A stretch of 64,000 bases of DNA, taken from positions 620,001-684,000 of the forward strand of contig NZ_SZVO01000001.1 of the NCBI RefSeq assembly GCF_005280585.1, in the 5' to 3' direction. Each line of letters opens with the position of its first letter. The first letter of the stretch is position 1. Both the position numbers and the translations under genes were made by a program. The notes below the pieces were generated by a model. The model was not told the origin of the DNA. It worked only from the letters and a program-made list of their open reading frames with translations, and searched no databases. The DNA is from Dyadobacter frigoris (GTDB lineage: Bacteria; Bacteroidota; Bacteroidia; Cytophagales; Spirosomataceae). Below are positions 1 to 7,696 of this stretch, piece by piece.

Positions 1-7
1 TTCGATA

Positions 8-53
8 CCCAACCAAAACAATTAACCATACAAAGGACGTTATCTTGGTTGGG
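8..53. repeat. Inverted repeat CCCAACCAA / TTGGTTGGG
   Basis: A perfect 9-bp inverted repeat (8-16 and 45-53) has a 28-base spacer. A near-identical hairpin with a 27-base spacer lies at 5071-5117 in the same element, and both continue with AACAA after the left arm. It could be a terminator or an element-specific repeat. The rest of 54-179 shows nothing recognisable. Confidence 0.5.
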
Positions 54-179
54 CAGTTCAACGAACAATTAAAATTTGGGATAACTTTTCCTTTACCGTT
101 TCAATATACTACCAAAACGGAGCAACTATCTTATTGATAGTATTGTCCCTCTTTTAGTCTTTCTGTATGTGAATACGGT

Positions 180-416
180 TTATAAACTATTTATCTTGAA
201 AAAGTAGTGAGGTAGCGCTTTTCCTTCAATAATAAAGAAGATGTCATTTTCAACGTTTTTGCGCACCATTTCGACCACTAATAACTTCTCCCTGACGATT
301 TCAGATTGGAATATGGAATCAACAACAAACGGACAGAAAAGTCTTTTCAAAACTCCTAAATTGTCAACGATTAGTATAGAAAAGGGATCAATATAATGTA
401 GATCAATCTCTTTCAT
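180..416 (-). CDS. Hypothetical small protein, 78 aa
   Basis: This short open frame follows the DUF3871 gene on the same strand after about 80 bases. It has an ATG start and an ordinary hydrophobic/charged composition (DPFSILIVDN near the start, FFIIEGKALPHYFF near the end). No domain is recognised. It is accepted only weakly, because it is collinear with the element's replication genes and nothing better fills the space. Confidence 0.45.
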   Translation of the reverse strand: MKEIDLHYIDPFSILIVDNLGVLKRLFCPFVVDSIFQSEIVREKLLVVEMVRKNVENDIFFIIEGKALPHYFFKINSL

Positions 417-495
417 AATTGAAAATGATTAATAACTAAAGGAGAATGCTGGTAATAACCCAATCCGGTTAGAAATCTTTTTACGTGACACATCA

Positions 496-1455
496 TCAAT
501 TCAAAAACCAACTGTTCTCACCCTTATCAAATGCCTCTACCAGATTATAAACAAAACTTGAAGCACTAGCGGAACGGGGAAGAAAACCATCAATGTAACT
601 TGATTTGTTAGCTCCGGTAAAAAGGTTATAAACTTTCCATAAATTGATAGACCCATCCTCTTCTTTGCAGAATGAATTATCAGTGTAATAATCCTTTGCG
701 ATTGTACTGATTTGAGAATCTCCAAAGGATAAAAGCGGTATCTCCCGTTTGGTTTGTACCGGGAGATACTGGTATAGTTTACATTTACCTACCAGCGTAG
801 CAAATTGATGTTCGGTCAGAGAATAATTTGGAAACTGTTTTAAAAGATTGAGTTGATTTTGAAAACGGAAATCTTTTATAAGTTTTTGAAACTCCTGAAC
901 CAATTGTACACTGTTTTTAACACGTACGTTTGCTTGTAGGCCATCTGTCCAAACACATAAGTTGGTGCATACCTGATTTTTGAAACCGATAAAGATTTTA
1001 AAATGCTCGTCAGAACCCTTTCTGTTGTAAAGATTGTCCTGTGCATAACTTTTTACTCCACCAATGGTTAGGTTTAAAACGTTACCGTCAATAGTGTCAC
1101 GAATTGATGGAATTTCAATCAGGAACATCATTCTTTCATAGTAAATCGTTTTCTCCCACTCTTCCAATTGGTTTGCAGGTTTGTCTTTCGCAGTTGGAAT
1201 TCTTCCTTTGATGGGATGGGATACACGGATATTTGAAGGAAAGATGACTTCGTCTTTGTAAAAGTCTGAAACAACTTCTTCTGCCACGTGGATGAAATCA
1301 GTGTGGGAAATCAACGGTTCATTATCTTTTGTAAATACAGGGATAAGATGGTTTGTATCCATTTCAGATAACAGAATAGGGATTGTGTTTGCTTCAATGA
1401 ATGTGCTCGAAGCGGTGGTTTGTAAAACCGGATGGTTAATTGTTAGTATTTCCAT
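496..1455 (-). CDS. DUF3871 family protein
   Basis: The protein strongly resembles DUF3871, a family of unknown function found on Bacteroidota mobile elements. Family-like segments are IRVSHPIKGRIP, EWEKTIYYERM, LNLTIGGVKSY, VCTNLCVWTDG, YSLTEHQFATLVGKCKLYQY and LYNLFTGANKSSYID-like text near the end. A longer frame could begin at 1530, but it would overlap the upstream ATPase gene by 95 bp. The ATG at 1455 leaves a 20-bp overlap and matches the family N-terminus better, giving 319 aa. Translational coupling to the ATPase suggests a shared role in element replication or recombination; that role is inference. Confidence 0.85.
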   Translation of the reverse strand: MEILTINHPVLQTTASSTFIEANTIPILLSEMDTNHLIPVFTKDNEPLISHTDFIHVAEEVVSDFYKDEVIFPSNIRVSHPIKGRIPTAKDKPANQLEEWEKTIYYERMMFLIEIPSIRDTIDGNVLNLTIGGVKSYAQDNLYNRKGSDEHFKIFIGFKNQVCTNLCVWTDGLQANVRVKNSVQLVQEFQKLIKDFRFQNQLNLLKQFPNYSLTEHQFATLVGKCKLYQYLPVQTKREIPLLSFGDSQISTIAKDYYTDNSFCKEEDGSINLWKVYNLFTGANKSSYIDGFLPRSASASSFVYNLVEAFDKGENSWFLN

Positions 1456-2266
1456 GGGCAGATTGAATTTCTTGTTGGCGTAAATTGAATTTGTGACGTA
1501 AAGAGTTTTGGTACAAAGGGTGATTTTCAAAAATGGTTTTCAAAGATGGAATATCTGCACACCCTTCGATCTGGGAAATAATTAGATCTTCAATCGCATC
1601 GTCGGGTTCACACCACTTTCTTATTAAAAAACCTGTTTCAGAAGTAATTGTAAATGCCGGTTTATCTGCAAAAATCTCAGTTCGATCTTTTATAGCAGTT
1701 GCATAATGCCCCATTGAAAGCTGTAAGACCAATGTCAATTCGTAGTCAAGATCTTCTCTTTGAATGGGTTTCATTCCAACTTTTTCCGGAACCTGCTTAC
1801 CGTTCTTTTCATTAAGAACATAGGCCTGTTTAGATCGGAGAGTGCAAATGATATGTATGTCTGATTGAATTAAGGTGTCGACAAAAATTTGATGTCTTGG
1901 AGTGAACTTTGACCAGTTCGTATAACTGTTTCCAGTTAGTTTCGAATGTTCTTGTAAGATGTTTTGCCACTCAGGAGAAATTGAATCGATGATAACAACC
2001 TGCATCCCTGCTTTGGCACAAGTTTGAATTGCTTCGCTAAATCGTTCAGGAGTAAACGGACTGTACAGGGGAAGAATACTAAAAGATCCAAGATTGCAAT
2101 ACAACTCTGAACTTCTATTTTCTGTGTCAATTACAGCAATCTTCGACCAGTCTGCTGTTAACCCAAAAGCAAGTAAAAGAGCAGACTTGGTTTTTCCGCT
2201 ACCACTTGGTCCTTGAATCCCAATTTTGACCTTGACATTTTTACGCCGTGCCTTATGTAATTGCAT
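1436..2266 (-). CDS. RecA-like/AAA_24 P-loop ATPase (Sak4-type candidate)
   Basis: The 276-aa protein opens with a Walker A motif, GPSGSGKT, at residues 19-26, followed by IAVIDTE and a Walker B-like strand VVIIDSIS near residue 95. This layout fits the phage nucleotide-binding AAA_24 group, which includes Sak4-like RecA-core ATPases acting with single-strand annealing proteins. It lies directly upstream of the DUF3871 gene and overlaps it by 20 bp. A role in DNA recombination or replication of the element is inferred from family and context. Confidence 0.8.
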   Translation of the reverse strand: MQLHKARRKNVKVKIGIQGPSGSGKTKSALLLAFGLTADWSKIAVIDTENRSSELYCNLGSFSILPLYSPFTPERFSEAIQTCAKAGMQVVIIDSISPEWQNILQEHSKLTGNSYTNWSKFTPRHQIFVDTLIQSDIHIICTLRSKQAYVLNEKNGKQVPEKVGMKPIQREDLDYELTLVLQLSMGHYATAIKDRTEIFADKPAFTITSETGFLIRKWCEPDDAIEDLIISQIEGCADIPSLKTIFENHPLYQNSLRHKFNLRQQEIQSAHGNTNN

Positions 2267-2285
2267 AATTAATTTTTAAAAAATG

Positions 2286-2316
2286 AATAAAAAAAGCAGA
2301 GTCGATCTGACTCTGC
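2286..2316 (-). terminator. Rho-independent terminator
   Basis: On the minus strand the hairpin GCAGAGTC-5 nt-GACTCTGC (2296-2316) is followed by a run of T (plus-strand A run ending at 2295). It lies just after the 110-aa gene and before the ATPase gene, so it should end or attenuate transcription between them. Confidence 0.8.
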
Positions 2317-2343
2317 TAATGAAACTTCGATACTTTAATTCAT

Positions 2344-2676
2344 TTAGGCGAATACTGCTTGTTCAGGTGAACTGACTTCAACTGGCATATATTCATACCG
2401 ATGTTGACGTGTAATTATTTCTCCTGATTCAGGAATTGTAAATTGATATGGTTCACATTCCACTTTCCCGATTGATCCAGGAATTTGTTTTCCTACCATT
2501 GCTTTACAAATAGATTCCGGAAATGTCGAACTCATTGAACATTTTTTAGTTGTGACATAATATCTTCCAGTCTGTGATAAAACGATCTCTGGATCATCGC
2601 TGGTAAGTTCCAAAGTAAAATACTGACTTCCATCCTGAGATGATGTACGTGTTGAATAAGATGTGATTGTAAGCAT
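2344..2676 (-). CDS. Hypothetical protein, 110 aa, element replication region
   Basis: No family is recognised with certainty. The protein begins MLTITSYSTRTSSQDGSQYF and is rich in beta-forming residues. It sits upstream of the RecA-like ATPase and is separated from it by a terminator hairpin. Its small size and position next to a recombination ATPase resemble single-stranded-DNA-binding accessory proteins of mobile elements, but no diagnostic motif is visible, so that idea is speculative. The 222 bases upstream of it (2677-2898) hold no gene that can be supported. Confidence 0.7.
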   Translation of the reverse strand: MLTITSYSTRTSSQDGSQYFTLELTSDDPEIVLSQTGRYYVTTKKCSMSSTFPESICKAMVGKQIPGSIGKVECEPYQFTIPESGEIITRQHRYEYMPVEVSSPEQAVFA

Positions 2677-2898
2677 GATGATAGTTTTTTAAGATATAGA
2701 TTTTGTTTCGTTTCTCTATCCTGCTCCATGTTATGTAATATTAAAGACAGATGTTCATGGGGGGATAGAGCAACACAGAATGAAGCAGGGCGAGGAAACC
2801 GGACAAGGTACTTGTGCTTAAATACCAATACAATTATGGGAATTGAATGAAGGGGGGTACCTTTCTATTTAAAAAAGAGACGGGGGTATTTCTTAACG

Positions 2899-3141
2899 TT
2901 ACTGTTTCTCAATGAAGTCAAATGCAAATAATTCCGGTACAGAAATATTTAATGCTTTTGAAATTGCATACGCGGTGCTAACGGTGGTATTAACTTCACC
3001 ACGCTCAATATTACCAACCTGATTTTTAGAGAGTCCTGCAAGATCATATAACTCTTCCTGACTCAGATTTTTTTCTTCTCTGAGTCGTCGAACGTTCTGG
3101 CCGAACGCTTGTAGATATTTCTGATTGCGAATTTTTGTCAC
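2899..3141 (-). CDS. XRE-family HTH transcriptional regulator
   Basis: The 80-aa protein is essentially one Cro/CI-type helix-turn-helix domain: FGQNVRRLREEKNLSQEEL, then LAGLSKNQVGNIERGE and a closing helix ISKALNISVPELF. It starts with GTG at 3141, next to a perfect palindrome at 3140-3159, which suggests autoregulation. It is divergent from the cargo genes at 3245-5068 and is well placed to control both sides. It is likely the master repressor or immunity regulator of the element. Confidence 0.9.
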   Translation of the reverse strand: MTKIRNQKYLQAFGQNVRRLREEKNLSQEELYDLAGLSKNQVGNIERGEVNTTVSTAYAISKALNISVPELFAFDFIEKQ

Positions 3142-3159
3142 GGTTCAAAACTGAACCGT
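3140..3159. promoter_or_regulatory. Palindromic operator candidate for the XRE regulator
   Basis: A perfect palindrome ACGGTTCA-N4-TGAACCGT overlaps the GTG start of the XRE gene in the divergent intergenic region. A second, smaller inverted repeat (ACCCA-N6-TGGGT, 3176-3191) lies next to it. Binding by the XRE protein is inferred. Confidence 0.6.
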
Positions 3160-3244
3160 TAAATAAGAAAATACCACCCATTATATTGGGTAATTGTAAA
3201 AATGTATAAATTGCACGGATTATCCCCCTCTTATATTATTAAAT

Positions 3245-3631
3245 ATGTTAATTAAAACAGCAGGCATTTTTCTATTAGTCCTGCTTCTACCAATAATAAC
3301 AATCGCCCAAAGATATTCATCTGAAAGAGGTTACGAGGTCACTGGATTAGAGAACGCATCAGTTGTAGGAAAATCCTGTCTTTATGGATTAGTTGCCTGT
3401 GCTGTTGGATTTATTATTTGTAAACTTTCAATCTCCAAAGATGAAAAGGGAGTGGATAAAACCTCAAACTGGTTCTTCTTAGGATTAGGATGCTTTTTCG
3501 TTGCTTTTCTTTTTTTCCTACCGCTCCTTTCCTGGGTGGAGTTTGCAGTGGTGAACCTACTAACTCTCGGACTTGCGATTGTAGTTATTGGTTCCATTGG
3601 AATTTTAATCTATGGTTGGCTGAAAGGTTAA
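3245..3631 (+). CDS. Small membrane protein, 128 aa
   Basis: The sequence predicts about four hydrophobic segments: residues 4-21, about 43-62, 77-97 and 100-124. A polar loop containing SISKDEKGVDKTSNW lies between the second and third. The first segment ends in IAQ and might be a signal peptide. No family is recognised. It begins a plus-strand run of four small genes, divergent from the XRE regulator, which looks like element cargo. Confidence 0.7.
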   Translation: MLIKTAGIFLLVLLLPIITIAQRYSSERGYEVTGLENASVVGKSCLYGLVACAVGFIICKLSISKDEKGVDKTSNWFFLGLGCFFVAFLFFLPLLSWVEFAVVNLLTLGLAIVVIGSIGILIYGWLKG

Positions 3632-3670
3632 GTGCATCCAATTAATTTTTTCTTCACTTTATCTACTAAC

Positions 3671-4108
3671 ATGTTTCCAGTCATCAGAGGAATTTTAATC
3701 CTTGTCATCTTATTTGGGAATTTACAGAAGTCTGTTGCTCAAATGGGCGCAACTCGAAAAGCCATAATACAAATCAACGGTCCCGATTATACAACTGGAA
3801 CGTCAGAAAATGGGACCAAATACATCACATATGAGATTAAAAGAAATAGTAAAAGCAGTGGTTCCTTCGATGAAGTGTCTGCATTTTATTTTAAACGGTT
3901 AAGCGGGCAACCAGAATTTTGTTATAGGTGGAGGGTAATCGGGCCAGTTTCTGAGACAAACGAGTGGATCGTAAATTTCAGCAACAAGTATGTGCATCTT
4001 GGCAAAAAATTATGGAAAGATTACGAAAACAATTTATTGTACAGTCTGGAAGTTGACCAAGACCTTTGCATTGTTGAAATAACCTTTGATAATCGCCGGC
4101 AAAAATAG
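3671..4108 (+). CDS. Secreted hypothetical protein, copy 1 of a tandem pair
   Basis: The ATG at 3671 is chosen over an earlier GTG at 3632, because it places a clear signal peptide (hydrophobic core ILILVILFG, cleavage after SVAQ) at the N-terminus. The mature part shares a consistent pattern with the next gene: GPDYTTGTSENGTKYITYE, a GSF/GSY turn, FYFKRLS, SETNEWI, NSKYV/NKYV, a WKDYENN box and a Cys-Ile-Val end. Each copy has about two conserved cysteines. The function is unknown; likely periplasmic or secreted. Confidence 0.75.
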   Translation: MFPVIRGILILVILFGNLQKSVAQMGATRKAIIQINGPDYTTGTSENGTKYITYEIKRNSKSSGSFDEVSAFYFKRLSGQPEFCYRWRVIGPVSETNEWIVNFSNKYVHLGKKLWKDYENNLLYSLEVDQDLCIVEITFDNRRQK

Positions 4109-4181
4109 AATCTTCTTAAAATTATTTGATTTCGGTAATCACACAACTTCTCCAATTTTAAAATGTTCCTTGCTACGTCTT

Positions 4182-4610
4182 ATGCTCTTGAATTATAAAA
4201 CAGTTTTCTCATTTCTAATTCTTTCATTATTGCTTTGTCAAAAACTTGCTGCGCAGGCATATATAAAGAAAAGTGAAATTATAAAATCATACGGTCCTAA
4301 GTATGTTAGTGGCGTTAGATCTGACGGTGTAAAGTACATAAAATATGAGACCCTTCTCAATTCCGAAGCGAGTGGATCATATGAGAATATTCAAGTTTTC
4401 TATTTTAAAAAATTGTCAGATGGTACAGAAGGATGTTTTATGTGGATAGTAATCAATCCGTCTTCTGAAATTAATAACTGGGTTTCAATATTGAATAGTA
4501 AGTATGTAAAAATTAACGAGTTGATATGGAAAGATTATAAATACAACATGCTGTATAGTATTCAATTACAGGAACCCTTATGTATGGTTAAAGTCGAATA
4601 CGACTTATAG
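4182..4610 (+). CDS. Secreted hypothetical protein, copy 2 of a tandem pair
   Basis: This is a paralogue of the gene at 3671-4108. The ATG at 4182 gives a signal peptide (FSFLILSLLLCQ, cleavage after LAAQ). Matching blocks are GPKYVSGVRSDGVKYIKYE, SGSYENI, FYFKKLSDG, SSEINNWV, NSKYVKI, IWKDYKYNMLYS and CMVKVEY. By eye the mature parts are roughly 40 percent identical. A longer frame from 4086 would overlap copy 1 and hide the signal peptide, so it is rejected. Tandem duplication followed by divergence is inferred. Confidence 0.75.
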   Translation: MLLNYKTVFSFLILSLLLCQKLAAQAYIKKSEIIKSYGPKYVSGVRSDGVKYIKYETLLNSEASGSYENIQVFYFKKLSDGTEGCFMWIVINPSSEINNWVSILNSKYVKINELIWKDYKYNMLYSIQLQEPLCMVKVEYDL

Positions 4611-4681
4611 ATTTACCAGTGTTTTGAATCGTATCAGAAAACAAATTTTGGTACAAAACAGCATTTTCCATCAAGCACTTT

Positions 4682-5068
4682 ATGCTAATCAACGAAACAG
4701 ATTTTTTGCATTTATTTCTTACCCTGGATGACTTGGGAATTAATAAGTTGTTAGATGATGACGAATATTATTTGAATCACCAGAAGCCAGTTTTTATGGG
4801 GTACTTGACACAGTGCTTTCAGAGTTTTAGAAGGTTGGGTGATACTAAATTAAATGTCACATCTGGACGCTGTACCTTCCATAATTCTGACGTTGTAAGT
4901 TATACGTTCACAGGAAACAAAACGAAAAATTACCTTGAGTTGAACGTACATTTAAAGGGACGAAATTTTACAGGTTTAACAGAGTGCTACTGTTTTCTTC
5001 CTGAACTTGAAAATAATCTGAACGGACGAAGAATCTATATTGATCCTAAAAGAGGATCGACTTTGTGA
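4682..5068 (+). CDS. Hypothetical protein, 128 aa
   Basis: No family is recognised. The protein has no signal peptide, begins MLINETDFLHLF and has an acidic patch LLDDDEYY near residue 25. It is the last gene of the plus-strand cargo run and is followed at once by a terminator hairpin, which supports it as a real transcribed gene. Confidence 0.65.
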   Translation: MLINETDFLHLFLTLDDLGINKLLDDDEYYLNHQKPVFMGYLTQCFQSFRRLGDTKLNVTSGRCTFHNSDVVSYTFTGNKTKNYLELNVHLKGRNFTGLTECYCFLPELENNLNGRRIYIDPKRGSTL

Positions 5069-5070
5069 AA

Positions 5071-5126
5071 ACCCAACCAGAACAAACACCGTATATATGT
5101 AATTGTGCTGGTTGGGTCTGTTTTTT
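5071..5126 (+). terminator. Terminator with repeated CCCAACCA hairpin
   Basis: A 10-bp perfect stem ACCCAACCAG / CTGGTTGGGT (5071-5080, 5108-5117) with a 27-base loop is followed by CTG and a T run. It ends the plus-strand cargo unit and lies against the converging stop of the AAA_25 gene. It is the second copy of the hairpin at 8-53. Confidence 0.65.
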
Positions 5127-6273
5127 ATACAACCAAATCTACAACTTGTATTTCTGACAGTTGGTAGACCGTCGGTTTACCATTTGTCGAAATAATCTTC
5201 AAATTGCAGGCTACACCATGTTCGTTATCAATTGGAGTACAATTCCGCTCTATCTCTTCCAAACGTCCCTTCATCGTGTTAGCAGAGCAGTTGAAATCAC
5301 TGTTTAAACTTGCGAGTAACTCCTTCTGTTCAAGTTTAGGTTTTAAATACCCGGTCAACCTTGTTGCAATGTCTAAAACACTGGCTTTACTCCTTCGTTG
5401 ATCGGCAATCGATTTTACAAGTGCAGGATCCGCAATTTCCAGCGACATTGTATCTTGGGAAAATATAAGAGGTATTGGGTCAAATCGTTTTGCATGTCGT
5501 TGCTTAATAAATTTTAATTGGAGAAGTTCCGTATATTCTCCGTTTGAACCTTTCTCAAAGCCGATGTGCATTACAGTCGCCGATTTGTTGACCGATTCGG
5601 ATCCTAAGTGCCCACGGGCCTTATCAGATCCCGGATTTTCATGAATCACCAAAAGGAATGTCGCGTCACATGTTTCACACAATTTGCCAATGTAGTCAAG
5701 TAATTTCATCGTCTCCCCGAGGTCATTGAAACTTAGCAAACAATCAGTAATAACATCAAGCAGAACAAAAAGTGGATTGGTTGATTCCTTTCTAATATCG
5801 TTGATGAAGATTTTTAAATCGTTCATTCGATTAGTTCGTTCAGTGTTTTTCAAAGATGTAAATCGAAAATCTGGTACTTCCTTTGAATCGGAGAATCCGA
5901 TCTTAGTAATGACTGACTTAATTGCCGAGGGAAATTCTTCCGTTTGACTTCTTTCGGTATCCACGTACGCTACCGTTACTCTTTGATTTTCAACTTTTTC
6001 AAATCCAAGAGATTCTATTGTTTTTTCTTCTGGACAAAGAAGAACGCTACAAAATAATTCAGCCAGTCTACTTTTATGTGATCCCTGACGACCTTGAATT
6101 ATATTAATCGTTCCCCGTGTTATAATAGGCACTCCATCCTTCGTGATGAGTGCGGGAGAGAAAATAATTGAACCAGCGGCAATCTTTGCCACTCGTTGTT
6201 CGATCTCTTTCAGATTGAGAAGACGTGCAGCTAATTTTGCGTGATCGGGCACTGAATTTTTAGTTTTTTCCAT
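5125..6273 (-). CDS. AAA_25 family ATPase (RepA-like)
   Basis: The ATG at 6273 is preferred to a TTG at 6300, giving 382 aa. The Walker A is a variant, GRQGSHKS, after a leader strand INIIQ. A Walker B-like strand FVLLDVITDCLL and an IHENPGSDKARGHLGS segment follow, as in RecA-fold RepA/AAA_25 proteins of plasmids and integrative elements. The last 100 residues are variable and probably alpha-helical, with EIERN near the middle. It likely acts in replication initiation or as a helicase of the element; the exact role is inferred from family. Confidence 0.8.
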   Translation of the reverse strand: MEKTKNSVPDHAKLAARLLNLKEIEQRVAKIAAGSIIFSPALITKDGVPIITRGTINIIQGRQGSHKSRLAELFCSVLLCPEEKTIESLGFEKVENQRVTVAYVDTERSQTEEFPSAIKSVITKIGFSDSKEVPDFRFTSLKNTERTNRMNDLKIFINDIRKESTNPLFVLLDVITDCLLSFNDLGETMKLLDYIGKLCETCDATFLLVIHENPGSDKARGHLGSESVNKSATVMHIGFEKGSNGEYTELLQLKFIKQRHAKRFDPIPLIFSQDTMSLEIADPALVKSIADQRRSKASVLDIATRLTGYLKPKLEQKELLASLNSDFNCSANTMKGRLEEIERNCTPIDNEHGVACNLKIISTNGKPTVYQLSEIQVVDLVV

Positions 6274-6291
6274 TTTGTAATGGCATTTATT

Positions 6292-6338
6292 AGGAGTCAA
6301 TCGAACTAAAAGATATGCTGACGGTACAATTGACTCCT
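6292..6338. promoter_or_regulatory. Inverted repeat upstream of the AAA_25 gene
   Basis: AGGAGTCAAT (6292-6301) and ATTGACTCCT (6329-6338) form a perfect 10-bp inverted repeat with a 27-base spacer, starting 19 bases before the AAA_25 ATG. It could be an operator or a leader hairpin. The remaining 6339-6495 shows nothing recognisable. Confidence 0.4.
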
Positions 6339-6495
6339 GGTTATAATTAGTGAAGGTTGGTATGGGTCTGCTTTATAGTGTGTATCCGTTTTGCAGATTT
6401 TCTGTGTTGAGTATTTAACACATCCCAATTTTTGAAAGGTGGCATCGAAAATGCACCCTGGTGATGTCGACCGTGTGTACAGTTATTGTGTCATC

Positions 6496-6762
6496 TCATT
6501 CATAAATAAGTTTCGCAAACTTTTGGATAAAAGTCATCCCTTTTTTAGAGACCCGAATAACAGGCACTGTTTTGTTTGCCTTACTTATGTGCCGAAATTC
6601 AACAGTGAAGTAGCCTTTGCAGACAAATTCCGGTTGTGGGAGAAGATCTTTAATAATACCGTACTGGCGTAAAAAAGCAAACATCTTGGGGCGTGTAGCA
6701 ATCAATGGATTGCCTGTCTTTTTTGCTACATCTTCAATGGAAAATAAGAATGACTGATTCAT
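6496..6762 (-). CDS. KilA-C-like (phage antirepressor C-terminal type) protein, 88 aa
   Basis: The protein follows the KilA-C antirepressor pattern: SIEDVAKKTG, RPKMFAFLRQYGI, a PEFVCKGYFTVEFR strand and a closing IRVSKKGMTFIQKF helix. It is short for an antirepressor because it lacks an N-terminal Bro or Ant domain. It overlaps the preceding gene by 4 bp (ATGA type), so the two are translationally coupled. A DNA-binding regulatory role is inferred. Confidence 0.75.
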   Translation of the reverse strand: MNQSFLFSIEDVAKKTGNPLIATRPKMFAFLRQYGIIKDLLPQPEFVCKGYFTVEFRHISKANKTVPVIRVSKKGMTFIQKFAKLIYE

Positions 6763-7139
6763 CTTAGTAAAAAATTTATATTAGTTAATTGTCCTGGTTT
6801 TCTCGATTGAGATTTTTTTGAAGGAGTTACAGGTTCTCCAAGTTTTTCGGTAACAAGGTTTGTTATGAATTCTAAACCAACGGCTGAAACGGAAGTGACT
6901 CCAGCGTAATAGCCCGTTGTTGTATATCTGTAATTGATTTTAAAATAACCTAAATCCAGATATAGTTTCACTGGTCCGCTATTCTCAAAAATACCCTCTT
7001 GCCTAAGAAATCTACAAAGTTTATTTCTGCCATTGACGTCCGACTGAGTGAGTGTTTTAGAGACGTCTCGCAAACTGTATGGGAAAATATTTCTGCCCAA
7101 CAATACGGGAGCTGCGTCTTTTATTTCTGATTCACTCAT
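6759..7139 (-). CDS. KilA-C-like protein, 126 aa
   Basis: This has the same architecture as the next gene: SLRDVSKTL, GRNKLCRFLRQEGIF, a LYLDLGYFKINYRY segment and a VSAVGLEFITNLV helix. A basic tail (KKSQSRKP) follows. It overlaps the excisionase-like gene by 8 bp and the 88-aa gene by 4 bp, forming a tight three-gene operon. The two KilA-C-like proteins are probably a diverged tandem duplication and may dimerise; that is inference. Confidence 0.75.
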   Translation of the reverse strand: MSESEIKDAAPVLLGRNIFPYSLRDVSKTLTQSDVNGRNKLCRFLRQEGIFENSGPVKLYLDLGYFKINYRYTTTGYYAGVTSVSAVGLEFITNLVTEKLGEPVTPSKKSQSRKPGQLTNINFLLR

Positions 7140-7500
7140 GCTTTTCAGGGAAAACTAAAACACAAGTTTTATTAGTTTTTAACACCTCTAAAACAACATC
7201 TACGACGGGTTTGTCATTATATTTTAACCACGAGAGTAGTTGTGATCGCAACAACCAAACGGATCCATTACGCTTAACAAAGGGTATTTGATTGTTCCGA
7301 ATGTGCCTATAAATGGTCGAAGGATGCAGACCTAAAAGCGCAGCAGCTTCTGAAACTCTTAATATCTCCTTCGAATTTTTAAGGGATGTTTTTTGTAAAT
7401 CTAAAATTGCTGTCTTTACTGCGAGTTGAATTTTAGATTCAAGATATATTTCTGGGAGGAAAATATACTCAGAAGTATTGATCGGTGATTTGTTATTCAT
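7132..7500 (-). CDS. Excisionase-like helix-turn-helix protein
   Basis: The 122-aa protein has a MerR/Xis-type HTH_17 domain in its middle: ILRVSEAAALLGLHPSTIYR, then RNNQIPFVKRNGSVWLLRS and a closing LLSWLK helix. This pattern is typical of Bacteroidota element proteins that bind DNA near the attachment sites or regulate excision. It is the first gene of the operon with the two KilA-C-like genes. Whether it acts as Xis for the integrase at 8661 is inferred from context only. Confidence 0.85.
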   Translation of the reverse strand: MNNKSPINTSEYIFLPEIYLESKIQLAVKTAILDLQKTSLKNSKEILRVSEAAALLGLHPSTIYRHIRNNQIPFVKRNGSVWLLRSQLLSWLKYNDKPVVDVVLEVLKTNKTCVLVFPEKHE

Positions 7501-7577
7501 GTTTCTTTGATTAAATGTGAGTCACAAAGTTTGCATAGAAACTTGACTAACTTATAACCTCAGAAGGAATTGTCTAA

Positions 7578-7646
7578 GTACTTTAATTGGGTGGTTTCTC
7601 CAATTTTGAAGTACCAGATTTTAATTTGATTCCCAATCAAAATCTG
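7578..7646. promoter_or_regulatory. Two adjacent inverted repeats upstream of the excisionase-like operon
   Basis: The first has arms GTACTT..AATTGG and CCAATT..AAGTAC (7578-7614). The second is CAGATTTT..TTGATT-CCC-AATCAA..ATCTG (7615-7646). They fill the space between the 325-aa gene stop and the operon start. Neither has a T run, so operator or recombination-accessory sites are as likely as terminators. Confidence 0.4.
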
Positions 7647-7696
7647 ATACTCGTTTTGTTTTGTAATACTTTTAAAAAATATCTAATTGCAATACT

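Noticed and set aside
2532..2828. 98-codon open frame overlapping the 110-aa gene
   Set aside because: It is in a different frame of the same strand, with Cys/His/Leu-rich text typical of shadow frames.
3632..3670. GTG start for the first secreted paralogue
   Set aside because: The ATG at 3671 gives a proper signal peptide; the GTG adds a non-matching leader right after the preceding stop.
6439..6672. 77-codon open frame opposite the KilA-C-like gene
   Set aside because: It is antisense to a gene with clear family pattern and has no domain of its own.
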